A stretch of DNA of 48,765 nt, from the NCBI GenBank assembly GCA_902467875.1, contig CABQWP010000008.1, positions 1-48,765 on the forward strand, given 5' to 3'. This DNA is from an uncultured Collinsella sp. (GTDB taxonomy: Bacteria > Actinomycetota > Coriobacteriia > Coriobacteriales > Coriobacteriaceae). This document shows, one piece after another, positions 15,337-23,650 of this stretch. Position numbers and translations under genes: made by a program. Below the pieces are notes generated by a model. The model saw only the letters and a list, made by a program, of their open reading frames with translations, was not told where the DNA came from and did no database searches. Each line of letters opens with the position of its first letter. Position 1 is the stretch's first letter.

Positions 15337-16641
15337 ATGCAGACGATCTACCAGAAGATGGAAACCACCGAACTCGATGCCGCCATCGAGGCACTCAAAG
15401 CCGAGGTCGCCGAGGTCAAGGCCAAGGGCCTGGCGCTCGACATGGCCCGCGGCAAGCCGTCGCCCTCCCAGGTGGACATCTCTCGACCCATGCTCGATAT
15501 CCTCAATGCCGATGCCGATCTGCACGACGGCAACGTCGATTGTTCCAACTACGGCTGCTTTGAGGGCATTCCCTCGGCACGCAAGCTGGCAGGGGAGTTC
15601 CTGGGTTGCCCTGCCGAGCAGACGCTTGTACTGGGTTCGTCGAGCCTGCTTATCGAGCACGATATCGCTGGCATGTTCTGGCGCTGCGGCTCGTGCGGCA
15701 GCGAGCCCTGGGAGGCTTACGAGGCCGCGCACGACGGCAAGAAGGTCAAATTCCTGTGCCCTGTTCCCGGCTACGACCGCCACTTTGGCATCACCGCCGA
15801 TCTGGGTATCGAGAACGTCCCCGTCGCGATGACCGACAACGGCCCCGACATGGACGAGGTCGAGCGCCTGGCTGCAGCCGACGACTCCATCAAGGGCATC
15901 TGGTGCGTGCCCAAGTATTCCAACCCCACGGGCATCACCTTTAGCGAGGACACCGTACGTCGCCTGGTCGAGATGCCCACGGCCGCGCCCGATTTTCGCA
16001 TCTTCTGGGACAACGCCTACTGCGTGCACGACCTGTACGACGAGACCGACGAGCTCGCCAATATCTTCGACCTCGCTCGCGCGGCGGGCACCGAGGACCG
16101 CGTGGTGGCTTTTGCCTCGACGTCCAAGATTACCTTCCCGGGCGCCGGCATCGGCTTCATCGGTGCGAGCCCCGCGGTCATCGCCGAGTTCTCCAAGCGC
16201 CTGAAGGCCGGCCTTATCAGCGCCGATAAGCTCAACCAGCTGCGCCACGTGCGCTTCCTTCCCACCATCGAGGCGGTCAAGGAGCACATGAAAAAGCATG
16301 CCGAGTTCCTGCGTCCGCGCTTTGAGGCCGTTGAGCGCAAGCTCACCGAGGGCCTGGGCGATACGGGCTGTGCCACCTGGACGCACCCCCGCGGCGGCTA
16401 CTTTGTAAGCTTCGATGGTCCCGAGGGCTCGGCCCAGAAGGTCGCCGCGCTTTGCGCCGACCTGGGCGTCAAGCTCACGCCGGCCGGTGCCACCTGGCCC
16501 TATGGCAAGGATCCGCGCGATGCCAACATCCGTATTGCGCCGAGCTATCCCACGGTCGAGGACCTGGAGGCCGCGCTCGACGTGCTGGTGCTGGCCGTTA
16601 AGCTTGTCGCTGCCGAGCTTGCTCGTGCCGAGCGCGCCTAA
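15337..16641 (+). CDS. PLP-dependent aminotransferase, subgroup Ic aspartate aminotransferase type
   Basis: 434 aa, fold type I. The lysine that binds PLP is in STSKITFPGAGIGF; the substrate/PLP segment is YSNPTGITF with the WDNAYCVHDL aspartate and tyrosine after it. The N-terminal LALDMARGKPSPSQVDIS stretch and overall length match the aminotransferase family of actinobacterial AspT (Pfam Aminotran_MocR), which does not carry a regulator domain. Likely transaminates aspartate or alanine with 2-oxoglutarate. Start ATG 15337 behind GAAAGG; upstream in-frame codons from 15259 lie in the promoter region. Confidence 0.88.
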   Translation: MQTIYQKMETTELDAAIEALKAEVAEVKAKGLALDMARGKPSPSQVDISRPMLDILNADADLHDGNVDCSNYGCFEGIPSARKLAGEFLGCPAEQTLVLGSSSLLIEHDIAGMFWRCGSCGSEPWEAYEAAHDGKKVKFLCPVPGYDRHFGITADLGIENVPVAMTDNGPDMDEVERLAAADDSIKGIWCVPKYSNPTGITFSEDTVRRLVEMPTAAPDFRIFWDNAYCVHDLYDETDELANIFDLARAAGTEDRVVAFASTSKITFPGAGIGFIGASPAVIAEFSKRLKAGLISADKLNQLRHVRFLPTIEAVKEHMKKHAEFLRPRFEAVERKLTEGLGDTGCATWTHPRGGYFVSFDGPEGSAQKVAALCADLGVKLTPAGATWPYGKDPRDANIRIAPSYPTVEDLEAALDVLVLAVKLVAAELARAERA

Positions 16642-16707
16642 CGCCTAGGGCCCCGCAAGTCCGCGCCCAGTACTATCCGCACTTTCGATACGTAAAGGAG
16701 CGTATAC

Positions 16708-17022
16708 ATGGATTTGGGTATTTCCACCAACCCCACGCCGGAGACCTACACCATTAAGGTAACCGGCGAGATCGATATCTCTAACGCCGATAGCCTGCGC
16801 AATGCCATCGACCTGGCGCTCGAGCAGCCCACTGAGGCCGTTGAGCTCGATTTTGCCCAGGTGAGCTACATCGACTCGACGGGCATTGGCGTGCTCGTGG
16901 GCGCCGCGCACCACGCGGTCGACCACGGCAAGCGCTTTAGCTGCACCAATGTGCAGCCCCCGGTGATGCGCGTGGTTCAGCTGTTGGGTGTCGACCAGGA
17001 GATTTCGATCACCGCTGCATAA
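16708..17022 (+). CDS. STAS-domain protein, anti-sigma-factor antagonist type
   Basis: 104 aa, one STAS domain of the SpoIIAA/RsbV type. The phosphorylatable serine is in SYIDSTGIGVLV (S57). In the family the unphosphorylated form frees a sigma factor by binding its anti-sigma kinase; no kinase or sigma gene is nearby, so the partner is elsewhere. Start ATG 16708 is preceded by AAAGGAG. It lies 66 nt after the aminotransferase and may be co-transcribed. A short palindrome ATGCC-GTTT-GGCAT follows at 17042. Confidence 0.92.
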   Translation: MDLGISTNPTPETYTIKVTGEIDISNADSLRNAIDLALEQPTEAVELDFAQVSYIDSTGIGVLVGAAHHAVDHGKRFSCTNVQPPVMRVVQLLGVDQEISITAA

Positions 17023-17094
17023 TCTTTGCCCCCAAAAGGGCATGCCGTTTGGCATATGTTTGTGATGCGCTCGGACGTTTTGGCGTCCGGGCGC

Positions 17095-17100
17095 TATACT
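17095..17100 (+). promoter_or_regulatory. Possible -10 box of the tat operon
   Basis: TATACT lies 76 nt before the tatA/B start, directly after the palindrome CGGACG-TTTTGG-CGTCCG (17072-17089), which overlaps the -35 position and could be an operator or the end of the preceding transcript. Confidence 0.4.
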
Positions 17101-17175
17101 TGACCGAATGAATAGACGAGTTCCGGCCGAATGGCGCGGTGCGGGCTCGACTCACATCGAGCCTTGGAGGTATGT

Positions 17176-17754
17176 GTGTTTGGTATTGGAGAGGGTGAGC
17201 TCGCGATCATCGTGGTCTTCGGCTTTTTGCTGTTTGGCCCGGATAAGCTCCCGCAGATGGGCCGTACGATCGGCCGTGCCATCCGTCAGTTCCGCGAGAC
17301 GCAGGAAAAGATGACGGCCGTTGTTCAGTCCGAGATCATCGACCCGGTAAGCGAGGCCGCGTCGGCCCCGGTCAAGCCCAAGAAGGCTGCCGTCGATGAT
17401 GATTCCGATGCGGACGAGGATGCCGTCGAGACGGCTGCGCCCGCAAAGAAGGAGACCTTTGCCGAGCGCCGTGCCCGCCTTGCCGCCGAGAAGGCCGCAA
17501 GCGAGAGTGCCACCGAGGGCGAAGGCGCTGCTGATGAGGCCGAGCCCGCCAAGGCCGAGCCTGCCGCTGCCACCGTCGATCCCGAACCTGCTGCAGAGCC
17601 GGAGCCCGAGCCCGAGCCGGCAGAGCCCACGACGGCCGATCTCTACGCCCGGCGTCCCCGCAAGCGCAAGGCCGTCGTCGACCAGCTCGCTCGCGAGCTC
17701 GAGGCCGAGGACGACGCTGCCGCCGCCGACGCCTCGAAGGGAGGCGATGAGTAA
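17176..17754 (+). CDS. tatB: Sec-independent translocase subunit TatA/TatB
   Basis: 192 aa. MFGIGEGELAIIVVFGFLLF is the single N-terminal membrane helix, followed by the FGPDKLP hinge and an amphipathic helix (MGRTIGRAIRQFRETQEKM), then a long disordered tail rich in Ala, Glu and Pro with EPEPEPEP repeats. The glutamate inside the helix (E8) and the length favour TatB; a TatA role cannot be excluded, and no second tatA-like gene is adjacent. GTG 17176 is the start (GGAGG 5 nt upstream); an ATG at 17131 would place a polar extension before the membrane helix. Its stop overlaps the tatC start by one base. Confidence 0.88.
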   Translation: MFGIGEGELAIIVVFGFLLFGPDKLPQMGRTIGRAIRQFRETQEKMTAVVQSEIIDPVSEAASAPVKPKKAAVDDDSDADEDAVETAAPAKKETFAERRARLAAEKAASESATEGEGAADEAEPAKAEPAAATVDPEPAAEPEPEPEPAEPTTADLYARRPRKRKAVVDQLARELEAEDDAAAADASKGGDE

Positions 17755-18545
17755 TGCCTATCGGACCTGCGCGTATGCCGCTCTTCGATCACCTGGGAGA
17801 ACTCCGTCGCCGCCTGACCATCGTGGTCGTGTCGGTGTTTGCCGCCGCTATCGTGCTGTATTTCGCCACGCCTGTTGTGCTCGACATCCTGGAAGATCCC
17901 ATCCGCTCCTTTGTGCCGGACGGTAAGTTCTACATCACTACCACGCTCGGCGGCTTTGGCTTGCGCTTCTCGCTGGCCATCAAGATGGCCGTGGTCATGT
18001 GCACGCCCATGATCATCTGGCAGATTCTGGCGTTTTTCCTGCCGGCGCTTCGACCCAACGAGCGCAAGTGGGTCGTGCCCACGGTGCTCGCCTCGACGGT
18101 GCTGTTCTTCCTGGGTGCCATCTTCTGCTACTTCATCATCATTCCTGCGGGCTTTGAGTGGCTCATCGGCGAGACCTCGGCCGTCGCTACGGCACTGCCC
18201 GATCTGGAGAACTACGTCAACATGGAGCTGCTCTTTATGATCGGCTTTGGCGTGGCGTTTGAGCTGCCGCTCATCATCTTCTATCTGTCCGTCTTCCACA
18301 TCGTGTCCTACGCTGCTTTCCGCGGTGCCTGGCGTTATGTATACGTTGGCCTGCTCGTGGGTTCGGCTGTGATCACGCCCGACGGCTCGCCCGTTACGCT
18401 GGGTCTCATGTATGGCGCCCTGCTCTCGCTCTACGAGATTTCGCTCGCCATCGCCCGTGTGGTCATTACCGCGCGCGAGGGCAAGGAGGGCCTGTTTGTG
18501 AGTCGTCTGGACCTGTTCTCGGACGATGAGGACGACGAGGAGTAA
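17754..18545 (+). CDS. tatC: Sec-independent protein translocase TatC
   Basis: 263-aa membrane receptor for twin-arginine signal peptides. MPLFDHLGELRRRL is the N-terminal family signature; six hydrophobic segments follow, with the conserved PxxxFELP-type stretch (GFGVAFELPLIIFYL). The C-terminus is short and acidic. ATG overlaps the tatB stop (TAATG), showing translational coupling. hypA starts 6 nt later, so tat and hyp genes probably form one operon, notable because many hydrogenases use Tat export. Confidence 0.96.
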   Translation: MPIGPARMPLFDHLGELRRRLTIVVVSVFAAAIVLYFATPVVLDILEDPIRSFVPDGKFYITTTLGGFGLRFSLAIKMAVVMCTPMIIWQILAFFLPALRPNERKWVVPTVLASTVLFFLGAIFCYFIIIPAGFEWLIGETSAVATALPDLENYVNMELLFMIGFGVAFELPLIIFYLSVFHIVSYAAFRGAWRYVYVGLLVGSAVITPDGSPVTLGLMYGALLSLYEISLAIARVVITAREGKEGLFVSRLDLFSDDEDDEE

Positions 18546-18551
18546 ATCGGT

Positions 18552-18908
18552 ATGCACGAGGTTGGCATTGTCAACGGCATACTCGATACAGTGATTCGCG
18601 CGGCGCGTGGGGCGGGGGCCTCGCGCGCCGTTTTGGTAACGCTGCGTATCGGGGATATGACCGAGGTCGTGCGCGAGGCGCTCGACTTTGCCTGGGAGAC
18701 GTTTCGCGACGAGGACCCGCTCACGCGCGGCTGCGAGCTTGCCGTGGAGGAGGTCCATCCACAAAGCGAGTGCCTGGACTGCGGCGAGGTCTTTGATCAC
18801 GACCGTTTCCATTGTCGCTGTCCCCAGTGTGGCGGCGCCAACGTGCGTCTGCTGCACGGCCGCGAACTCGACATCGCAAGTATCGAGATCGAGACCCCCG
18901 ACGATTAG
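18552..18908 (+). CDS. hypA: Hydrogenase maturation nickel metallochaperone HypA
   Basis: 118 aa. The MHEVGIVNGIL N-terminus carries the nickel ligand H2. The zinc site is C74-x2-C77 and C90-x2-C93 (CLDCGEV and CRCPQCGG). It delivers nickel with HypB to NiFe-hydrogenase large subunit or, in some bacteria, urease. It follows tatC by 6 nt and precedes hypB by 54 nt. Confidence 0.94.
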   Translation: MHEVGIVNGILDTVIRAARGAGASRAVLVTLRIGDMTEVVREALDFAWETFRDEDPLTRGCELAVEEVHPQSECLDCGEVFDHDRFHCRCPQCGGANVRLLHGRELDIASIEIETPDD

Positions 18909-18962
18909 CCCGCCAGCAACCTGGGGACGGGGTATAAATGGTAGAAGTAAGGAGCGCCGAGT

Positions 18963-19646
18963 ATGGCCGAGAAAACGATTGATATCGCATCGCCAATTCT
19001 GTCGCGCAATGAGCGCCTGGCAGATCAGCTGCGACAGCGATTTAAAGAGACAGGCACCTATGTGATCAATGTGCTGTCGAGCCCTGGCTCGGGCAAGACC
19101 ACTACGATTCTGGGCACCAACGAGCGCCTGCGCGACAAGGCCGGCTTGCGCTGCGCCGTCATCGAGGGCGATATCGCCTCGGACGTCGACGCCATCACCA
19201 TGAAGGAAGCCGGCATGCCCGCCATCCAAATCAACACGGGCGGCCTGTGCCACCTCGAGGGCAACATGATCATGGAGGCCGTTGACGCCTTCGACCAGGC
19301 TGTGGGTCTGGAAAACATCGACGTCATCTTTATCGAAAACGTGGGTAACCTGGTCTGCCCAGTCGACTTTGACCTGGGCGAGAACCTGTCCATCATGATC
19401 CTCTCGGTGCCCGAGGGCGACGACAAGCCCATCAAGTACCCGGGCATCTTCCAACACGCCGGCGCGCAGCTGCTCAACAAGGTTGACGTGGCTCCGGCTT
19501 TCGATTTTGACATGGATAGGTATACTAAAACACTCGATGACCTCAATCCACAGGCACCGCGGTTTGCCGTGAGCGCGCGCAAGGGCGAGGGCATGGATGC
19601 CTGGTGCGATTGGCTCATCGGGCAGATTGAGCAAGCAAGGGCGTAA
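18963..19646 (+). CDS. hypB: Hydrogenase maturation GTPase HypB
   Basis: 227 aa SIMIBI-class GTPase that works with HypA in nickel insertion. Walker A is SSPGSGKT (39-46); NTGGLCHLEGNM replaces the more usual G-x-C-H-L-D metal segment but keeps Cys-His; FIENVGNLVCP is the switch region; LLNKVDVAP binds guanine. There is no N-terminal histidine-rich stretch, so nickel storage is not expected. hypC, D, E, F and hydrogenase subunits are not in the window. Confidence 0.95.
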   Translation: MAEKTIDIASPILSRNERLADQLRQRFKETGTYVINVLSSPGSGKTTTILGTNERLRDKAGLRCAVIEGDIASDVDAITMKEAGMPAIQINTGGLCHLEGNMIMEAVDAFDQAVGLENIDVIFIENVGNLVCPVDFDLGENLSIMILSVPEGDDKPIKYPGIFQHAGAQLLNKVDVAPAFDFDMDRYTKTLDDLNPQAPRFAVSARKGEGMDAWCDWLIGQIEQARA

Positions 19647-19700
19647 GTCGGCCGCCATACGGGCGGGCGTAGCCGCAGAGATACGAGATAGGAGCCTCTT

Positions 19701-22295
19701 TTGAAGCTCATCATTGCCGAGAAAAACGACGCCGCGCGTCAGATCGCCGAACGTCTGTCCACGGGCAAGCCCAAAAAGGACAAGGTGTACAACACCGCCA
19801 TCTACCGTTTTGAGTGGAAGGGCGAGGAGTGCGTGACCATCGGCCTTGCCGGTCACATCCTAGCGCCCGATTTTTGCGACAGCGTGCTGTTCGATAAAAA
19901 GCTGGGCTGGTATTCGGTCACCGAGGACGGCGAGATGCTGCCGGCCGACATACCCGATGGCCTGGCGCGTCCGCCCTACGACACCAAGCGCAAGCCGTTT
20001 CTTGCCGATGGCATCTCAATCAAGGGCTGGAAACTCGAGAGCCTGCCTTACCTCACCTGGGCGCCCGTCATTAAGCTACCGGCCGAGAAGGAACTCATTC
20101 GTTCGCTCAAGAACCTCGCTAAAAAGTCTGACAGCGTCATTATCGCCACGGACTTCGATCGCGAGGGCGAGCTAATCGGTTCGGACGCCCTCAACAAGGT
20201 GCGCGAGGTGGCGCCGGACTTGCCGGTTGCCCGCGCCCAGTACTCTTCGTTTACCAAGGCCGAGATCACGCAGGCCTTCGATAATCTCGTCTCGCTCGAC
20301 CAGAATCTGGCCGACGCCGGCGAGAGCCGCCAGCACATCGACCTCATTTGGGGTGCGGTGCTCACGCGCTACCTGACGCTCGCCAAGTTTGGCGGCTTTG
20401 GTAACGTGCGCTCTGCCGGCCGTGTGCAGACGCCGACGCTTGCCCTGGTGGTCGAGCGCGAGCGCGAGCGCATGGCGTTTGTGCCCGAGGACTATTGGCA
20501 GATCCGTGGCATGGGCGCCGCGCAGGGTGCTGCCGAGGACGACCGCTTTAAGATTGCGCACAAGACGGCACGCTTTACCGACAAGGATGCTGCCGAGACA
20601 GCGTACGGCCACGTTGACGGCGCTACGACGGCGACCGTTGCCGCGGTGACCAAGCGCTCGCGTAAGCAGCAGCCGCCCACGCCGTTTGCGACCACCTCGC
20701 TGCAGACTGCCGCCGCGGCCGAGGGCATCTCGCCTGCGCGTACGATGCGCATCGCCGAGTCCCTCTACATGGCCGGCCTCATCAGCTACCCGCGTGTCGA
20801 CAACACCGTGTACCCCGCGACGCTCGATCTGGGCGCCGTGGTGAGCGACCTGGCAAAGATCAACCCGGCGCTGGCGCCCGTGTGCAAAAAGGTGCTCGCC
20901 GGTCCCATGAAGCCCACGCGCGGCAAGGTCGAGACCACCGACCACCCGCCGATCTATCCTACGGGCGAGGGCGACCCGTCCGCGCTCGATGGCGGCCAGC
21001 GCAAGCTCTACGACCTCATCGCCCGCCGCTTCCTGGCGACGCTCATGGGGCCTGCGACCATCGAGAACACCAAGCTCGAGCTCGATGTGAACGGCGAGCC
21101 GTTCGTGGCTTCGGGCGATGTGCTCGTGACCCCCGGTTTCCGCGAGGCATACCCGTACGGCCTTAAGCGCGACGAGCAGATGCCGCCGCTGGAGCAGGGC
21201 GATACGGTCGACGTGTTCGACATTAAGCTCGAGGCCAAGCAGACCGAGCCGCCCGCGCGCTACAGCCAGGGCAAGCTCGTGCAGGAGATGGAAAAGCGCG
21301 GCCTGGGTACCAAGTCCACGCGCGCGAGCATCATCGAGCGCCTGTACGCCGTGCGCTATCTCAAAAACGATCCCGTTGAGCCGAGCCAGCTGGGCATCGC
21401 CATCATCGATGCACTGTCGCAGTTTGCCCCGCGCATCACGAGCCCCGATATGACCAGCGAGCTCGACGGCGACATGACTCGCGTGGAGCGCGGCGAGGAC
21501 ACCGAAGAGCATGTCGTGACGCACTCGCGCGCGCTGCTGGCCGGCGTGCTCGACGAGCTGCTCAAGCATACGCAGGAGCTCGGCGACGCCATCAGCGACG
21601 CCGTCACGGCCGATGCGCGCGTGGGCGCCTGCCCCAAGTGCGGCAAGGATCTGGTTATGAAGACGAGCGCCAAGACCCGCGGCAGCTTTATCGGCTGCAT
21701 GGGCTGGCCCGACTGCGACGTGACCTATCCGGTGCCGAGCGGCGTCAAGGTAAGCCCGCTCGAGGGCGAGGCGGCCGTGTGCCCCGAATGCGGTGCACCG
21801 CGCATTAAGTGCCAGCCGTTCCGCCAGAAGGCCTTCGAGATCTGCGTGAACCCGACGTGCCCCACCAACTACGAGCCCGACCTTAAGGTGGGCGAGTGCA
21901 AGGTGTGCGCCGAGGCCGGACGCCATGGTGATCTGATTGCACACAAGAGCGAGAAGAGCGGCAAGCGCTTTATCCGCTGCACCAACTACGATGACTGCGG
22001 CGTGAGCTATCCGCTGCCGGCGCGCGGCAAGCTCGAGGCGACGGGCGAGACCTGCCCCGAGTGCGGCGCCCCCATCGTGGTGGTCAACACGGCGCGCGGT
22101 CCGTGGCGTATCTGCGTCAACATGGATTGCCCGACCAAGGAGAAGAAGCCCGCCCGCGGCCGCAAGGCTGCGACCAAGGCGAGCACGACGAAGAAGACCA
22201 CGGCAGCCAAGAAGACTTCGACCGCCAAGAAGTCGACCGCCAAGAAGACTGCCGCGAAAAAGACGACCACCAAGAAGGCGGCCGCCGACAAGTAG
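19701..22295 (+). CDS. topA: Type IA DNA topoisomerase, archaeal-like TopA with Lys/Ala tail
   Basis: 864 aa enzyme that relaxes negative supercoils. The Toprim start LIIAEKNDAARQIAERL and DFDREGELIG resemble archaeal topoisomerase I more than the LVIVESPAKAKT form of most bacteria. The active-site tyrosine is in LISYPRVDNTVYP (Y363), again the archaeal-like form of the motif. C-terminal to about 640 lie four Cys4 zinc elements (starting CPKCGKDL, CPECGAPR, CKVCAEAG, CPECGAPI). The last ~50 residues are almost only Lys, Ala, Thr and Ser, like histone H1 tails and the basic tails of some actinobacterial topoisomerases. TTG 19701 is the start (GATAGGAG upstream). Confidence 0.94.
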   Translation: MKLIIAEKNDAARQIAERLSTGKPKKDKVYNTAIYRFEWKGEECVTIGLAGHILAPDFCDSVLFDKKLGWYSVTEDGEMLPADIPDGLARPPYDTKRKPFLADGISIKGWKLESLPYLTWAPVIKLPAEKELIRSLKNLAKKSDSVIIATDFDREGELIGSDALNKVREVAPDLPVARAQYSSFTKAEITQAFDNLVSLDQNLADAGESRQHIDLIWGAVLTRYLTLAKFGGFGNVRSAGRVQTPTLALVVERERERMAFVPEDYWQIRGMGAAQGAAEDDRFKIAHKTARFTDKDAAETAYGHVDGATTATVAAVTKRSRKQQPPTPFATTSLQTAAAAEGISPARTMRIAESLYMAGLISYPRVDNTVYPATLDLGAVVSDLAKINPALAPVCKKVLAGPMKPTRGKVETTDHPPIYPTGEGDPSALDGGQRKLYDLIARRFLATLMGPATIENTKLELDVNGEPFVASGDVLVTPGFREAYPYGLKRDEQMPPLEQGDTVDVFDIKLEAKQTEPPARYSQGKLVQEMEKRGLGTKSTRASIIERLYAVRYLKNDPVEPSQLGIAIIDALSQFAPRITSPDMTSELDGDMTRVERGEDTEEHVVTHSRALLAGVLDELLKHTQELGDAISDAVTADARVGACPKCGKDLVMKTSAKTRGSFIGCMGWPDCDVTYPVPSGVKVSPLEGEAAVCPECGAPRIKCQPFRQKAFEICVNPTCPTNYEPDLKVGECKVCAEAGRHGDLIAHKSEKSGKRFIRCTNYDDCGVSYPLPARGKLEATGETCPECGAPIVVVNTARGPWRICVNMDCPTKEKKPARGRKAATKASTTKKTTAAKKTSTAKKSTAKKTAAKKTTTKKAAADK

Positions 22296-22322
22296 CGGCG
22301 CAGCCGAAACATAGCCCAAAAC

Positions 22323-22362
22323 AAAAACGAGCGAGGGTCCCATGATCCTCGCTCGTTTTTTT
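22323..22362 (+). terminator. Rho-independent terminator of topA
   Basis: Perfect 14-bp stem AAAAACGAGCGAGG (22323-22336) / CCTCGCTCGTTTTT (22347-22360) continuing into T's. Confidence 0.9.
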
Positions 22363-22365
22363 GCG

Positions 22366-22422
22366 TAGTCATTGGGGACGTTCTTGAATGACTGGTCGTT
22401 TAAGAACGTCGCATGCGACTAG
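22366..22422. repeat. GGGGACGTT-family interspersed repeat, copy 2
   Basis: Contains GGGGACGTTCTTGAATGAC and an inverted copy; GACGTTCTT (22377-22385) pairs exactly with AAGAACGTC (22402-22410), and outer TAGTC/GACTA ends pair. The end of the element supplies the stop codon of the minus-strand zinc-ribbon gene (22419-22421). Confidence 0.7.
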
Positions 22423-23402
22423 TTCACCTCGACAGGCTTGGCGCTGGGATAGCGGTCCTCAAAGTCCTGACGGTACTTGTTGTCATTGGTGCCCGCCACG
22501 TTGTCGCGCGACAGCGGCGCCACGATTTCGTCCTTATGGTCCGCGGGCTTTGCGTACTTTAGGCTGATCTCCCAGGCATCGCAGATCGCGTCGATGCGGT
22601 GGTCCAGGTCGTCATACAGGGCAACGATGTCTTTCCAAGAGCTGTAGTTCTTGGAGCTCATGGGGACGTCCAGGTCCTCGACGATATCGTAATACTGCTC
22701 GATGGTGTCCTCCGTTCGCTCGGCGACGTCGGCGAGATTTTGACGGGTGGTGCGATCTTCTTCCAGATAGCTGCCATTGAAGGCCTGCGCGCAGGCGCGG
22801 ACCTGGCTATCGAGATCTTCGAGCAGATCGTAGTATTCGCTCAGGCGACGGTAGAGGTTCTGCTCGGAGAGGGTTGCTTCGCTGTCGTCCTCGTCGTCCT
22901 CGTCGTCATCGTCGTAAAGGCTATTGGGGTCGCCGAGGGGATTAAGGTCATCATCGTCAACATCATGGTGCAGCTTAGTAATCTCGGCAGTCGTTTGCGT
23001 GGCGGCGTTGTCGAAAGGCTTGATCACAAAAAAGATGACCAAGGCGATGATAATTGCCACGAGCACAACGATAACGGCGATAAGCGCCTTGGTGCTGCTC
23101 TTTTTGGCGGCGGGGGCCTGCGGTGAATCAGGCGCGTACGTAGATGCCGGTTGTTGTTGGGTTGAGGTACCCGCGACGGGTATGCGCTGCGTCGTTTCGA
23201 CCGCTGCGGGGCTGGCGGCGGGGTCGGGGCGATAGGCGAGGGGGTCGTCCGGCTTAGCTTGCGGCGTATCGAGGAAGCCGGTCTGCTCAAACGCGGGTTG
23301 GCCATTGCTTGCGGTTGTCTGCTCAACGGGTGCACCGCATGAGGTGCAGAACTTGGCATCATCTGCAAGAAGTTTGCCGCACGAGGCGCAATACCGAGAC
23401 AT
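22419..23402 (-). CDS. Zinc-ribbon single-pass membrane protein of unknown function
   Basis: 327 aa. The N-terminus is a Cys4 zinc ribbon (MSRYCASCGKLLADDAKFCTSCGAPV). A Pro/Gln/Ala-rich linker leads to one membrane helix (ALIAVIVVLVAIIIALVIFFVI, near residue 105-126). The outer part begins with a run of aspartates (DDDDEDDEDDSEA) and continues as predicted helices (LYRRLSEYYDLLEDLDSQV...). Start ATG 23402 behind AAAGGAGT. Zinc ribbon plus one helix is common in Gram-positive envelope proteins; the specific role is unknown. The aspartate run suggests cation binding, which is speculation. Confidence 0.85.
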   Translation of the reverse strand: MSRYCASCGKLLADDAKFCTSCGAPVEQTTASNGQPAFEQTGFLDTPQAKPDDPLAYRPDPAASPAAVETTQRIPVAGTSTQQQPASTYAPDSPQAPAAKKSSTKALIAVIVVLVAIIIALVIFFVIKPFDNAATQTTAEITKLHHDVDDDDLNPLGDPNSLYDDDDEDDEDDSEATLSEQNLYRRLSEYYDLLEDLDSQVRACAQAFNGSYLEEDRTTRQNLADVAERTEDTIEQYYDIVEDLDVPMSSKNYSSWKDIVALYDDLDHRIDAICDAWEISLKYAKPADHKDEIVAPLSRDNVAGTNDNKYRQDFEDRYPSAKPVEVN

Positions 23403-23467
23403 TGCCACTCCTTTCGCCACATTTCAAATCAATACGACGATTATACCCAGCGCTCAAAAAAGTCGGC

Positions 23468-23515
23468 AGCTAGGGACGTTCCTTTTCTGCCGGCACTTTA
23501 GGAACGTCCCTAGCT
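23468..23515. repeat. Perfect palindrome with 15-bp arms upstream of tmk
   Basis: AGCTAGGGACGTTCC (23468-23482) and GGAACGTCCCTAGCT (23501-23515) are exact reverse complements around an 18-nt loop. The GGGACGTTC core relates it to the copies at 14902 and 22366. Confidence 0.75.
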
Positions 23516-23520
23516 GTCGC

Positions 23521-23566
23521 CTAGTCATTTAAGAGCGTCCCCAATGACTACCCAATGACTAGGCCC
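23521..23566. repeat. GGGGACGTT-family interspersed repeat, copy 3
   Basis: On the minus strand it reads TAGTCATTGGGGACGCTC then TTAAATGACTAG, matching copy 1 with one change in the core, followed by a second partial copy of CCAATGACTAG. It abuts the palindrome at 23468, so two related elements are stacked in the 248-nt zinc-ribbon/tmk gap. Confidence 0.7.
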
Positions 23567-23650
23567 GATTTGGGGCGCGCCTGCCCCTGGGGTATCATGG
23601 CTTGGTTGATATATCTGCATTTACGCGCCTTATAGGAAGGGGCTGCGCTC

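Noticed and set aside
17643..19856. A 737-aa open frame antisense to tatC-hypA-hypB
   Set aside because: It crosses several well-supported genes on the other strand and shows no domain or ribosome site.
20172..22343. A 723-aa open frame antisense to topA
   Set aside because: Compositional shadow of topA; no recognisable motif.
22861..22918. Repetitive TCGTC tract as a tandem repeat of its own
   Set aside because: It encodes the aspartate/glutamate run of the zinc-ribbon protein and is explained by that.
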